Shown here: positions 23,222 through 34,331 of the stretch, piece by piece
Position numbering within the stretch: the first letter of the stretch is position 1
Layout: each line of letters starts with the position of its first letter
Origin: Hymenopus coronatus
Lineage: Eukaryota > Arthropoda > Insecta > Mantodea > Hymenopodidae
Direction of reading: 5' to 3'
Assembly: GCA_030762935.1 (NCBI GenBank)
Contig: CM060887.1
Location: 8,858,501-8,922,500, forward strand
Length of the DNA: 64,000 bases
Made by a program: the position numbers and the translations under genes
Notes under the pieces: generated by a model
What the model saw: the letters and a program-made list of their open reading frames with translations, nothing else
What the model was told of the DNA's origin: nothing
Databases searched by the model: none

Positions 23222-23968
23222 TTTTACTTTCTCTACACGTACTATGTACATGTACAAAGCAGTTGTGGAAAGAGTTCCGTGTGTGTATGTGTGTGTCTGT
23301 GGACAGCATAGCTCAAAAACGAAAAGACCGTTAAATACCAAACTTGGTATTTAAGTTTGGTATCTTCCAAGGTTGCGATACGAAGCTTTTCAAGAAAATC
23401 CCCCCACCCCCAACTACCCTTTACATGGAACTTTTTTTGAAAATTTTGTTTTTCTCAAAATGGCTCTAAGGATTTTGATTAAAATATCGCATATTAAAGA
23501 TATTTACCTGACAAATAAAATGTATATTTTGAATTTTCTGGGGATAGCCTCTGAAGACTACTTTATTCTGGATGAATTTTACGAAATTTTGCATAACTGC
23601 TAAACCGTAAGAAATGCACAAAAACTTACCGCACAAAAATGAAGAGCACGTTAAAACACACAATCTGTGTTATATACCTTTTTTTTCGAAGAGTTGATCG
23701 TTTGGGGGTCAGGTTTAAAAAACTTGCACTTTTCTCATACAGAAATTTGTCAACTCGTGTCCATAAAACAAAGGAACTTCAGTCACCTAGTAACCAGCTT
23801 TTGACTTCACTTTAAACTATGATATTTCGCTTCTACTAAAGAGTAATGAGACCATTTCTGCTAAATTTTTCTCGATTAGCATGAACAAAACAGAAGAATT
23901 AGCTTATTAACAATTATTTTTACATAGAAGTAGAGAAAGTCATGTGAATGGAACACATCAGATTTTTT
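23222..23968 (-). repeat. PAL1 copy with internal deletion
   Basis: The hairpin start ACTTTCTCTACACG is followed by a jump to the GTGTGTGTATGTG block, skipping the 'ttccggtgaaatctcggtatcg' block. The rest is intact to CATGTGAATGGAACACATCA. Confidence 0.87.
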
Positions 23969-24290
23969 TAAGCAAATTATTTACAACCCGTGTTTTACCT
24001 AGAGATATATCACGGGATATTTACATATTTTTATTCAAGTGTGCGGAAGATGCTCTTGAGAAATTCTGCGACTGCAACTTTTGTTGAAATGAATCTTGAG
24101 AGCCATTGACAGTGAAAGTGGGCATAATACAGTTCGTCGATCTATTGAAAAGTTGCTGCTTTCAGTCATCAAGTGTGGGACCGTCTGTGGAAGCTTTTGG
24201 GGGCAGCTGCAGAATGTTGAAGCCCTCATTTTCATTTTGTGGAGGTGGAATTGAGATCGGCCACTATGTGTAAGGAATTGGGTAGGTATA
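23969..24290. other. Unique DNA, unassigned
   Basis: A frame of 100 codons on the minus strand (24035-24337) has no recognised motif. The mariner at 24291 is inserted at its right edge. Confidence 0.35.
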
Positions 24291-25194
24291 CTAGGGTCGG
24301 CTGATAAGTCCCGGGCCTTACACAGATATGGCGCCACTAGGCCAATTAGACGGTAGCATCGTATAGTTTAACTCTAGACTAGCTTGTTTCCATAGTTACA
24401 GGTCAATATATTGTTTAGTTTTTGAATGACAGCATTTTAAACAAGACAATTTGAGAGTTTTCACGAAAATGGAGGATTTGGAAAAACGAGCAGTAATTAA
24501 ATACTTCCATTTGAAAGGCTTAACGCCCAAAGAAATCAAGGAGGAAATGGCCAGTACATTGAAAGACTCTGCCCCTTCATATTCAATGATTAAAAGGTGG
24601 GTTGCACAGTTTAAAATGGGACGTACGAGCACTAGTGATGAGCCTCGCTCTAGACGCCCTGTAGAAGTGACAACTCCAGAGATCATTGACAAAAATCATC
24701 GTTTAGTACTCAAAAACCGCAGACTAAAGTTATTTGAGATAGCAGAGGCTGTAAACATATCAAAAGAACGGGCAGGTAATATTTTAAGTAATGTTTTGGG
24801 CTTTCACAAGGTCTGTGCAATATGGGTGCCGCGTTTGTTGACACCTGATCAAAAGTTACAAAGAAAAACTCTTTCTGTTAAGAATGTGAAGCTCTACCAT
24901 AAAAATCCCAGTGAATTTTTGAGACGGCTTATTACCATGGATAAAACTTGAATACATCACTACACCCCAGAAAGTAAATCACAGTCAAAACAGTTGAATG
25001 CACCAGGTGAACCAACTCCAAAAAGGCAACGTCAATTTTGTCAGTCAACAAGGTTATGGCGAGTGTTTTCTGGGATGCACAGGGAATTATTTTTATTGAT
25101 TACTTGGAAAAGGGTAAAAGTGTCACTGGTGACTACTACATAAGCTTAATGCAACGTTTGTCTGATAGGTGAAAAGAAAAATACCTCATTAGGC

Positions 25195-25226
<32 letters not shown>

Positions 25227-25564
25227 GTTTAACCAGGACAATGCTCCGGCCCACCGTTTACTCATTGCAATGGGAAAAATGTTCGTATTAAAGTTGAAAT
25301 TGCTTGAACATCCACCCTATTCACCAGATCTAGCACCCAGTGACTACCACCTGTTCCCAAACCTCAAAAAATATCTTGGAGTACGAAGATTTCACAGCAA
25401 CGAGGAGTCAACAGCTATTTTGAGGACCTTGATAAATCGCACTACAGAGATGGAACACCGATATGACAAATGTTGTGGAGATTATGTGAAGAAATAAATA
25501 AAAAAAAACAATGTTTTTAAATGCTGTTTTCGTGAGAGTCCCGGGACTTATCAGCCGACCCCAG
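24291..25564 (+). mobile_element. mariner element with terminal inverted repeats and TA duplication
   Basis: The left end CTAGGGTCGGCTGATAAGTC and the right end (minus strand) CTGGGGTCGGCTGATAAGTC match over about 28 bases with few differences. TA dinucleotides flank both sides (24289-24290 and 25565-25566), the Tc1/mariner target signature. Total length 1274 bp is normal for mariner. The GGCTGATAAGTCCC core of the repeat resembles the Himar1/irritans group. The element is complete in outline but cannot move by itself because its transposase is broken. Confidence 0.93.
24469..25497 (+). pseudogene. mariner transposase, irritans-like, inactivated
   Basis: The start chosen is the ATG giving MEDLEKRAVIKYFHLKGLTP; the open frame can be extended upstream but that lies outside the family's usual N-terminus. 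Helix-turn-helix domains are followed by WVPRLLTPDQK, the first catalytic Asp in MDKT (usual DET, so Glu to Lys) at about residue 158, then a stop where Trp is expected. Further damage: a frameshift near 25040, a stop at about 25169, and a ~28 base poly(A) run at 25195-25222 inside the coding region. The second Asp (QDNAPAHR) and third Asp (YSPDLAPSDY) remain, 34 residues apart (D34D). Confidence 0.92.
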
Positions 25565-25579
25565 TATCTTTAAGTGTTT

Positions 25580-25975
25580 GACAGTTACTCGTAAATAAAG
25601 AGGTCTTCAGAGGCTGTTCCCAGAAAATTGAAAATTTACATTTAATTTGTCATAAAGATAACGTAAGCATAAGATATATTAATCAAAATCGTTAGGCATT
25701 TTTGAGAAAATCAATATTTTCGGATTTTTTTTACCATGTAAAGGATAGATTGGGGTGGGAGGATTTATTTGAAAATCTTCGTGTTGCGTCCTTGGCAACT
25801 ACCAAACTAAAAACCAAGTTTAGTATTTAACGATATTTTGAGTTTTGCTGTCCACAGACATACACGGACCTTTTTGTAAAATGCTTATTTTTTGGATTCA
25901 GGGGGACCCATAACATGTATTTCCGGTGAGATCTCGGTATTGAATTTTTGGATGCATTAAAATCCTCTCTTATTC
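25580..25975 (+). repeat. PAL1 internal and right part
   Basis: From 'tactcgtaaataaagaggtc' to 'tttttggatgcattaaaatcctctc'. The outer end and the hairpin are missing. Confidence 0.8.
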
Positions 25976-26186
25976 TCCGTCGCCATACGAAGAAATAAGA
26001 AAGTGCTAATATTGACAATGCAAGAGGGAAATGAGCAAACGAAGTCGCCAACTGGTTACCTTTTAAATAAAGCAAGGAGAAACAATTTGCTCGATGCTCC
26101 TGTGAATAGTGTAATGTGCACTATGTGATCAAGTGTGAGGAAATAAGGAACAGGATATTTCTTTAGCACAGTGGAAGTTCAACATC

Positions 26187-26374
26187 GTGAATATGAGGGC
26201 GAGTTACCCGGATATGTTTTTTTTCGGGGTTTTCCCTTATCCTGAGAAGACAAATGTCGAGTAACTTTAAGCTCCATAGACCCCGAGATCATTTGAGCAT
26301 CATTTCACCAATTTCATTCATCGTCCGATATGACCAACCAGATTAAAGGACGTTAAGCTTAAACAAAAAAAACG
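26187..26374 (+). mobile_element. SINE-B copy lacking its head
   Basis: 'gagttacccggatatg', 'ttatcctgagaagacaa', 'aagctccatagaccccgaga' and 'aaccagattaaaggacg', ending in an A-rich tail. The tRNA-like head is missing, so it is a 5' truncated copy. Confidence 0.78.
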
Positions 26375-26640
26375 TGTTGGATAGAGAGTCAGCCTACGTG
26401 ACAGAATCCACAACGAACAACTGAGAAAGATGACAGGCATCAAAGACGCCACCTACATCAAATGGAAGTGGGCGGACCACGTCACGAGAATGGGCACACA
26501 AGACGACAGCCTGGGAACCAAGAACCAGCCAAAGAGCGTAGGCTGACAGAAAAAAAGGATGGGCAGACGATCTGAAACTTCACTTTGGACACAACTGGAC
26601 GACAGGATCGCAGAGACTACTGATAGACACAGCATGAAAA
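26375..26640 (+). pseudogene. Non-LTR reverse transcriptase C-terminal remnant
   Basis: The plus frame reads VSLRDRIHNEQLRKMTGIKD, then WKWADHVTRMGTQD. This resembles the 'LRDRIRNEELRxRTGVxD…WxWAGHVARM' segment after the thumb of L1/RTE-type LINE polymerases. A second frame (from about 26545) reads KRMGRRSETSLW, as expected if a frameshift follows. Only about 90 codons remain. It follows a SINE-B tail directly. Confidence 0.6.
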
Positions 26641-27236
26641 GATTGAGGAGCTTTCCCGACTGGCTACGCCGGATTGCCAGCCAAGAGATCCTTGCCCAAA
26701 AGGGATTCTACGGGCGTGGTGCAGTGTGAATATGCCGGAGGGGATTCCGCACATCAACCATTATTGGCATTGTACTTCAGACTCCATGCGGATAGGATGA
26801 GATGAGAGTAATTAAGCGGGCAGCCGGACCCGGACGGCGGGAAGGAGCCAAAAGTAGTTTATCTCGACTCGGGGAGAGTTAGTAGTCCGCATCTTTGGTC
26901 TGACCAATCGCCTCTGAGTTTACAGACGACTTCCAACGCCATTCCGCCACCTAGATCTGTATTTCCAAAGTGCAGCCACCTCCTCGAGAGGGCGCCACCA
27001 CCCATGTCCTCGCCCACACTTACAACCTGAAAGAACCTGGTTGAATGAAATAGAGGGACAGTAACTTCACCTAGTGACCCGGAAACCGGGGGGGGGGGTC
27101 AAAGTGGTAGAGCGCAGGAACGGATCTCACGTTAGTCCCAGACAAAAAGCCTGACTCACCTGGCTCGGTTTTCATAGATTAATACACCTATTGTAGGTTC
27201 ATGATTGGTAGAACAATTTTATTGTTATATTATGTT
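26641..27236. other. Unassigned, locally GC-rich DNA
   Basis: Includes a G9 run near 27090-27098. It may contain further LINE 3' sequence but nothing specific is recognisable. Confidence 0.35.
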
Positions 27237-27797
27237 TTTACTTTCTCTACACGTACTATGTACATAGTTTATAGATAGGGTATTATTTTGCACCCAAAAT
27301 TTCGATACCCAGATTTCACCGGAAATGTTTTGAGAACCTCTGAATCCAAAAATAGAATTTTTAGAATAACGTCCGTGTGTGCCTGTGGACAGCATAGCTC
27401 AGCTCAACAATGAAAAGACCGTTAAACACAAAACTTGGTAATTAAGTTCGCTATTATCCAAGTATGCGACACGAACATTTCCCCACCCCCAACTACCCTT
27501 TACATGGAAAAAAAATCGATTTTTTTTCTTAAAAATGGCTCTAACGATTTTGATTACAATCTCCTATATTTAAGATATATACATGACAAATAAAATGTAT
27601 ATCTTCAATTTTCTGGGAATAGCCTCTAAAGACGTTTATTCTGGATGAATTTTGTCATAGCTGGTAACCGTAAGAAACCATTTCTGGCAATGTTTAGCTT
27701 GATTAGCATGAAGTAGATAACAGATTAATGTTTTGAAAAAAAAAAGTTTGTTTACCGAACAACTAGAGGACATTGTGTGAATGGAACACATTAGATT
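27237..27797 (-). repeat. PAL1 copy with internal deletion
   Basis: Hairpin and GT-side blocks are kept. It jumps from 'ctggtaaccgtaagaaacc' to the subfamily B outer end 'gtttaccgaacaactagagg' and GTGTGAATGGAACACATTA. Confidence 0.82.
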
Positions 27798-27956
27798 TTC
27801 CCCCTTCTACTTACAAGGGAGCAAGCAATAAGGATAATTCCTGCTAATGTTTGTATCTCGATTGTCATGAAGTAGATAGAAGAATAAGCTTTTTAACAAT
27901 AATTTGTTACAGAGATTTAGAGAAAGGCATGTGAATTGAACACATGAGATTTTTTT
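27798..27956 (-). repeat. PAL1 outer-end fragment
   Basis: About 150 bases from 'cttctacttacaagggagc' to GCATGTGAATTGAACACATG. Confidence 0.78.
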
Positions 27957-28293
27957 AGACTCGAGGGACTTCAAAATATATATTTCTGGTGAAGTATTGA
28001 CATCGAAATTTTGTACGGCATACAATGTCTTCTCTACCTATTATGTACAGAGTAGGTGAACAGAAAATAAAAGGGGCTAGAATATAGAAAGAAGGAGAAA
28101 GGTATGTTGGGTTAGGTTTGCCCTAGGGACATACGCCTACCCGAGTACAAACAGTAAAACAATTGCGGTACTTTCTGAGGTTCAGGAACCAAATCACTGA
28201 CGCAATGCGCGTACATTTCCTAACGCGTACATCAAATATTCCTCTCGTGTGTAACAACATTTACATGTTCTAATATTAACAGTTCGTACCAAC
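27951..28293 (+). repeat. Direct duplication D3, copy a
   Basis: Contains a decayed PAL1 plus-strand hairpin end (27957-28070) followed by non-PAL1 sequence ('gaaaggtatgttgggttagg', 'cactgacgcaatgcg'). Both parts recur together at 29834-30168. Confidence 0.88.
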
Positions 28294-28299
28294 GTTGTA

Positions 28300-28462
28300 C
28301 TTTCTTACTCCGTACATAGAAATGGGTAGAGGAGGCATTCCATTCAACACAAAAATTTGATACCAAACTTTCACTGTAAATAGAAGTTTTAACTTCCCGT
28401 GAATAAAAAAAGGCATGTTTAATTTCTCTACACGTACTATGTACATAGTGTATGTGACAATA
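28300..28462 (-). repeat. Two PAL1 hairpin-end fragments
   Basis: A decayed one (28300-28418) is followed by a second start at TTTCTCTACACGTACTATGT (28421-28462), which runs into an (AT)n tract. Confidence 0.7.
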
Positions 28463-28480
28463 TTAAGGCCATAAGCCACA

Positions 28481-28482
<2 letters not shown>

Positions 28483-28514
<32 letters not shown>
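28483..28514. repeat. (AT)n microsatellite
   Basis: About 16 AT units next to a truncated PAL1 hairpin. Confidence 0.95.
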
Positions 28515-28518
<4 letters not shown>

Positions 28519-29136
28519 TTTATTTTGTAATCTTATTATTAACTTGAAATTTGTTTGGGTAAATAGCTTAAAACATACATATAACCTAAATTTTTGTGTG
28601 AATTGTTATTACTGACTTGTTTTACATGTACTATTAATATATTTATAAGACGTGTTCATTCTAATGCAAAAAGGTTTCAGTAAAGGAGTTTATAATGTGT
28701 TGGCTGGAGACGTGACCAACAATCGCAACAATGATAGAAAGAGATGGAAAGTATGTGAATTGCTAAAACTTATATACGTTACACGGCCTTGGAATGAACG
28801 CACGGCAACACTGTTTATAATAATATCCCCCATAGAGTCTGGAAGTATGAATGTGAGAGCGAATGTGCGTGTGTTTAGTAATATAAAGTTTAATCTAAAG
28901 TTCTGAACCTACAGTTTCACAAGTGAAAGCCCCCGCTATGACCATTGATGTTAAAGGGGGCTGTACAAATGAAGCAAAAAAACAAGTGTTATAATTTGAT
29001 TCTATATGATTCACAATAAGTTTAAAACAATAATAACAATATTTATTGATGGTAGTTGAAACCAAATTATAGAACACGTCTCGTATAACATAAACCTGAG
29101 AAGAGAACTATAAAAAACAAAGAAAATTAATTACAC
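28515..29136. other. Unique DNA, unassigned
   Basis: No recognised gene. A small inverted repeat AGCCCCC/GGGGGCT lies near 28928-28962. Confidence 0.4.
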
Positions 29137-29480
29137 ACGAACTTTTTTCGTATTGCCCCTAAAATTCGATACTGAGTTTTCACCAGTAATACATGTTTTG
29201 GGTCCCCCTGAATCCAAAAGAAGCATTTTTTGAGAAGTGTCCGTGTGTGTGAGTGTTTGTATATGCGTGTTTGTGTGTATCTGTGAACAGCATAACTCAA
29301 AACCGTAAAGTCGATTAAATGCCAAGCTTGGCATTGAAGCTCAGTCGATCGAAAAGATTTTCAATAAAATCGCCTCACCGGGAACTATCCTTATGGAAGA
29401 TTTTTCGAAATTTTGAAGTTTCTAAAAATGGTTCTACAGATTTTGATTAATTTCAAATGTATATTAGAAATAGGTCATTA
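29137..29480 (-). repeat. PAL1 copy, hairpin and outer end missing
   Basis: From 'ctaaaattcgatactgag' to 'ctacagattttgatt', with an impure GT-rich tract at 29240-29285. Confidence 0.78.
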
Positions 29481-29486
29481 TTTCCT

Positions 29487-29562
29487 CAGGCCGTGGTAGC
29501 GCGGCTGCTTCCAAACAGCAAGCCCGGGTTCGATTCCAGGTACCGGCTGGTGCTTTTCTCAA
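29487..29562 (+). mobile_element. tRNA-like SINE head or tRNA pseudogene
   Basis: GTGGTAGCGCGGCTGC matches a pol III A box and GGGTTCGATTCC an exact B box, 30-odd bases apart as in a tRNA. A 4-base anticodon-like stem and a mismatched T stem can be drawn, but the acceptor stem does not close. It is therefore a degenerate tRNA-derived sequence (SINE-C) and not a working tRNA gene. It sits between a reverse and a forward PAL1 fragment. Confidence 0.6.
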
Positions 29563-29569
29563 TCTGGGG

Positions 29570-29945
29570 GAGACCTTTCGAGACAATTCCCACAAAATTC
29601 AAGAAATACAATTTATTTTTCATGTAATTATCTGAAATACAACGTATTTAATGAAAATCACTGGCAACATTTTGGAAAAATTTGCTAACTTAGTTTGGGG
29701 TGGTGAATTTTCTTAAAATATCTTTTGTGTTGCATCCCTGGAAGATGCTGAGTTCGATGTTTAATCGACTTTTCGTTTTTGAGTTATCGTGTTCATAAAC
29801 AGAGAGACATAAACATGGATATTTTTCTAATATTTTTTTTTAGACTCGAGGGATCTCCAAATGTATATTTCTGGTGCCGCATTGACATCGAATTTTTATA
29901 TGGAATACAAAGTCTTTTCTACCTACTATTACACAATACAGGAAC
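29570..29945 (+). repeat. PAL1 internal and hairpin-end part
   Basis: From 'gacaattcccacaaaattcaag' to a decayed hairpin with ACAGAAGATAAAAAG. It lacks the outer third. Confidence 0.75.
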
Positions 29946-30168
29946 AGAAGATAAAAAGAGTTAGAATATAGAAAGAAGGAGAAAGGTATGTTAGGTTAGG
30001 TTTGCCCTAGGGACATACTCCTACCCGAAAACAATTGCTGGAACTTTCTGAGGCTCAAATCAAAACCAATCACTGACGCAATGCGTACATTTCCAAACGC
30101 GTACATCAAATATTCCTCTCGTGGATAGCAACACTTGCATTTTCTAATATTAACAGTTCGTACCAACT
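29834..30168 (+). repeat. Direct duplication D3, copy b
   Basis: Second copy of 27951-28293, 1.88 kb downstream in the same orientation. It shares the junction between the PAL1 hairpin and the flanking sequence. Confidence 0.88.
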
Positions 30169-30904
30169 TTTTTTTCTACCTCCCTTTTTATCGATCAACT
30201 TATGATTTATACTGCGGGCTCACGTGAAGGGGTTCCATGTAATACGGCCTCGAGAGTAGTTTTCGGGAAAAGGGTGGGCGAGGGAAGTTGTTGTTGTTGT
30301 TGTAATGGTTTGCGATGCGGGGGCTACAACGCCGAAAACAAAAGACCTCGCGACGGGGGGTCTACACCGCAACATACATGGACCATTATGAAGCACATTC
30401 GCCGTCTCTTTCCCTCTCGCCGATGCCGAAATAGCCCTAACTACTGTGCCGGTCAGGTATACACAATAGTCCGTGCCAGTTTTTCAAAAAATGGGGGGGG
30501 GTGCAGACAATTTCTGATCACTCGTGCATGTCCCCGACACCTCATTTGCTTTTCAGAAGCGAGCTAACAATGCTAAATAGATCGTTTAACTTAAATTGTG
30601 ACCAACTATCAGTCATTTGCATTCCAAATGTTCTTTAAAAGCTGCTTTTGAACGTTTTGATTAATTCTTTTCTCTCTCCCGTATCTTGAATCAGAGTTGG
30701 TACCAATTACAGAATGTAACACGTTATTCCGCAAATGTCCTTTAACCGTTTGGAGTGAACCTTCAAAGTGCCACACTTTCATAAATATACAATAAATCCC
30801 CAGACAATCCAAGAAATAACATCGAAAAAGTTTGTATTTGGTAAATATCGTCTCTTATTAGACAGCACTACATCCATCGCGTGGTTGCGCTGATTCTTCA
30901 GAAA
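30169..30904. other. Unique DNA, unassigned
   Basis: 30200-30580 is GC-richer with a (TTG)4-5 run and a G8 run. A 121-codon plus frame there (30202-30567) has no recognised domain. The rest is ordinary AT-rich DNA. Confidence 0.4.
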
Positions 30905-31645
30905 GACGAAGATGTGTTTATTCATATGCCTTTCTCTACATCTCTGCAAAAAATTATTGTTAAAAAGCTTATGCTCTATTTGCTTGATGTTAATCGAGAA
31001 AAACTAGCAGAAATAGTCTTATTACTTGCTTCCTTGTAAGTAGAAGCGAAATAAGGGTCTACCATGGGTTAAAGTGATAGCCAAAAGCTGGTTGCTAAGT
31101 GACTGAAGTTCCTTTATTTGTATGGACACGAGTTGACAAATTCTTGTATGAGAAATGTATTGGTGAAAGCAATAACAAGGAATATCTCAAAAAACGGTCA
31201 ACTCCAGCCTTTATTGTGCTCTAAATGTTTTGTGGTAAGTTCTTGTCCATCTCTTACGGTTTAGCAGTTATGTCAAATCCGTAAAATTCATCCAGAACAA
31301 AGTAATCTTCAGAGGCTCTTCCCTGAAAATTCAAGATATATATTTTATTTGTGAGGTAAATATTTTTAATATACGATATTTTAATCAAAGATCCATTTTT
31401 GAGGAAATCAAAATTTTCAAAAAAAGGTCCATATAGAGGGTAGTTTGCATTGGGGGATTTCCTTGAAAATCTTCTTGTCGTATGCTTGGAAGATACCAAA
31501 CTTAACTACCAAGTTTGGTGTTTAACTTATTTTTTCTAAAACTGCACTCAGGGGACCAGAAAACATATATTTCGTTGAAACTTCGACATAATTTTTGGAT
31601 GCAGTACAATACCTTTTGTACGTAGTACGTGTACAGAAAGTAATA
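30905..31645 (+). repeat. PAL1 copy with internal deletion
   Basis: The decayed outer end GATGTGTTTATTCATATG runs in order to 'taccaagtttggtg', skips the GT-rich block and ends GTGTACAGAAAGT. Confidence 0.83.
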
Positions 31646-31669
31646 ACTAAATATTTTAAGCTTTCATTT

Positions 31670-32453
31670 ATTGAGAATCAAATTATTGTTAAAAAGCTTA
31701 TGCTACTATTTACTTCATTCTAATCGCGAAAAAATTTGCAGAAATTGTCTTATTACTTGCTTCCTTGTAAGTAGAAGCGAAATAAGGGAATACCATAGGT
31801 TAAAGTGATAGTGAAAAGCTGGTTGCTTTTTGACTGAAGTTCCTTTGTTTGTATGGACACGAGTTGACAAATTCCTGCTTGAGAAAAGTGTGTTTTTTAC
31901 AGCGGATACCAATAACAAGGAATATTTCAAAAACGATCAACTCCACATAAAAATGTATATGACATAAATTGTGTGTTTTAACGTGCTCTACATTTTTGTG
32001 TGGTAAGTCCTTGACCATCTCTTACGGTTTAGCAGTTATGCAAAATTCCGTAAAATTCATCCAGAATAAAGTAGTCCTCAGAGGCTATTTCCAGAATATT
32101 CAAGATATACATTTTATTTTTCACGTTAATGCCTTAAATATACGTTATTTTAATCAAAATCGATAGAGCCATTTTTGAGAAAGTCAAACTGTTTGAAAAA
32201 AATGTCCATGTTGGGGTGGGGGGATTTCTTGAAAATCTTCATGTGGCATCCTTGGAAGACACTGAACTTTAATACTAAGTTTGGTATTTAAGGGTATTTT
32301 CATTTTTGAGCTATGCTGCCCACAATCACACACTCGCACACGGACCTTTTTCCAAAAATGCTTTATTTTGGATTCAGCGGGACCCAAAACATGTATTTTC
32401 GATGTAATCTCGGTATCAATACACTATTGCATAGTACATGTAGGGAAAGTAAA
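31670..32453 (+). repeat. PAL1 copy, outer end missing
   Basis: Starts at 'aaattattgttaaaaagctt' and continues intact to CATGTAGGGAAAGT. The hairpin has lost its left arm. A mariner remnant begins three bases after its A run. Confidence 0.85.
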
Positions 32454-32455
32454 AA

Positions 32456-33436
32456 AACGAATTTCGTGCAGTGATTAAACCCTTCTATTTAAAAGACTTA
32501 GCACCGAAACAAATAAAAGCCGAGTTGGGTCAAGTTCATGGCACATCTGCTCCTGCGTTTGCAACAATTTACAATTGCATAAATGAATTTAAACGTGGCG
32601 GTACATTAACAAATGAATCATCGTTACTGACGTCCAGTAAGTGTGACTTTCTCCGAAAAGATTGACAAAATCCAGGATATATTTTGGAGTCATCGACCAA
32701 TCAACGTTTGCAAAATAGTAGAGGCCACAGGCATATCCCAAAGTACAATGTTCTCAATTTTGCACCAAAAATTAGGTCTGGAGAATAAACGCAATGAGTA
32801 ATTGATTCGGAAGCTGGTTTGGCAATTTTCCTCGCAATCCTAACGAGTTTCTGCATCGATACATAACCGTGGATGAAATATGGATACACTACTACACTTC
32901 AGAGACAAAAGCACAGTTGAAACGTGGTTTTTTTTTTTTTTTAAGGTGAATTGGCTCCGAAGGTCGTGAAATCTGCAGATAAGTTGATAGCCTCGGCTTT
33001 TTGGGTTGCTCGCAGAATCATCGACATTGATCATTGCAGAAAGAAATAACGATAAATGGAGGGTATTGGGCATCGTTATTGCAGTGTTTGGACGGAGAAG
33101 TCAAGAAAAAACGCCCTCATTTGGTAAAGTAAAAGATTCTCTTCTATCAAGACAATGTAAGCGTGCACACCTGCGCAGTTTCGATGGCGAAAATTGTGGA
33201 ACTTATGTTTGAGTTACTACAGCCACCATCACATTCACTAGATTTGCCACCAGAGACTTTATTACCAAACTTGAGAAATTGGCTCGGCGGAAAACGATTC
33301 ACGTCCAACGAAAGGTCATCTCCCAAACACATGCCTATTTTGAGAACCTTCCGAAATCCTACTTTTTTGGAAGGCTTAAAACAGTTGGAGAAACCTGGGA
33401 AAGGTGTAACGAGCGAAAAGGGAATTATGTTGAAAA
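32456..33436 (+). pseudogene. mariner transposase, second lineage, inactivated
   Basis: Reads EFRAVIKPFYLKDLAPKQIK, then AELGQVHGTSAPAFATIYN and EFKRGG, the mariner N-terminus. In shifted frames it continues with EATGISQS, then ITVDEIWIHYYTSETKAQ (first catalytic Asp kept), YQDN-VSVHTCAVSMAKI (second Asp) and GGKRFTSNE. Where SPDLAPSDY is expected it has SLDLPPET, so the third Asp and two residues are lost. Several frameshifts and stops occur, plus a T14 run at 32929-32942. No terminal inverted repeats were found. A PAL1 copy lies directly on each side. Confidence 0.87.
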
Positions 33437-34313
33437 GATCTGATATGTAGCATTCACATGACTTTCTCCATATCCCTACAACAAATAATTCTTAAAAAGC
33501 TTATACTTCTATTTACTTTATGCTAATCAGAAAAAAATAGCAGAAATAGTCTAATTACTCGCTTCCTTGAAAGTAGAAACGAAATAAGGGACAACCGTAG
33601 GTTAAAGTGATAGTCAAAAGCTGGTTGCTATGTCAATCAAGTTCCTTTGTTTATATGGATGGGAGTAGACAAGTTCCTGTATGAGAAAAGTATACGTTTT
33701 TCATAGCAGAAACCAAAAATAAAGACTGTCACAAAAACGACGATCTCCACGAAAAAATGTATGTAACATAAATTGTGTGTTTTAATGTGCTCTACATTTC
33801 TTGTGTAGTAACTTTTTGTCCATCTCTTACGGTTTAGCAGGTATTCAAAATTTAGTAAAATTCATCCAGAATAAACTACTCTTCAGAAGCTATTCCCAGA
33901 AAATTCAAGATATACATTTTATTTGTCAGGTAAATATGTTTAATATACGATATTTTAATGTCAATCGATAGCCATTTTTAAGAAAATCAAAATTTGCGAA
34001 AAACGTTCCATGTAAAGGGTAGTTGGGTGTGGGGCGATTTCTCTCAAAATCTTCGTGTCGCATCCCTGGAAGATACTAAACTTAAATACCAAGTTTGGTA
34101 TTTTACCGACTTTTCGTTTTTGAGTTATCGTGTTCACAGACACACGGACACACACACACACACACACACGGACCTTTTTGTGAAAATACTTTTTTTGGAT
34201 ACAGGGGACCCTAAAACATATATTTCCGGTGATATCTCGGTATCGAGTTTTTGGGTGGAGTGCAATACTTTCTCTATACACTATGTACATAGTGCAAATG
34301 GAGAAAGTAAAAA
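33437..34313 (+). repeat. PAL1 copy, full length
   Basis: CTGATATGTAGCATTCACATG to GGAGAAAGT, with all blocks present. It forms the left arm of a large inverted repeat with 34332-35178. Confidence 0.9.
34149..34169. repeat. (AC)n microsatellite inside PAL1
   Basis: About 10 AC units at the usual internal position. Confidence 0.9.
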
Positions 34314-34331
34314 ATATACCAAAAATATTTT

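Noticed and set aside
29487..29562. Candidate functional tRNA gene
   Set aside because: A and B boxes are present, but the acceptor stem does not close and the anticodon and T stems have mismatches.
29990..30000. TTAGGTTAGG, resembling the insect telomere repeat
   Set aside because: Only two units, and the same site in the D3 duplicate reads TTGGGTTAGG. Chance or decayed sequence, not a telomeric array.
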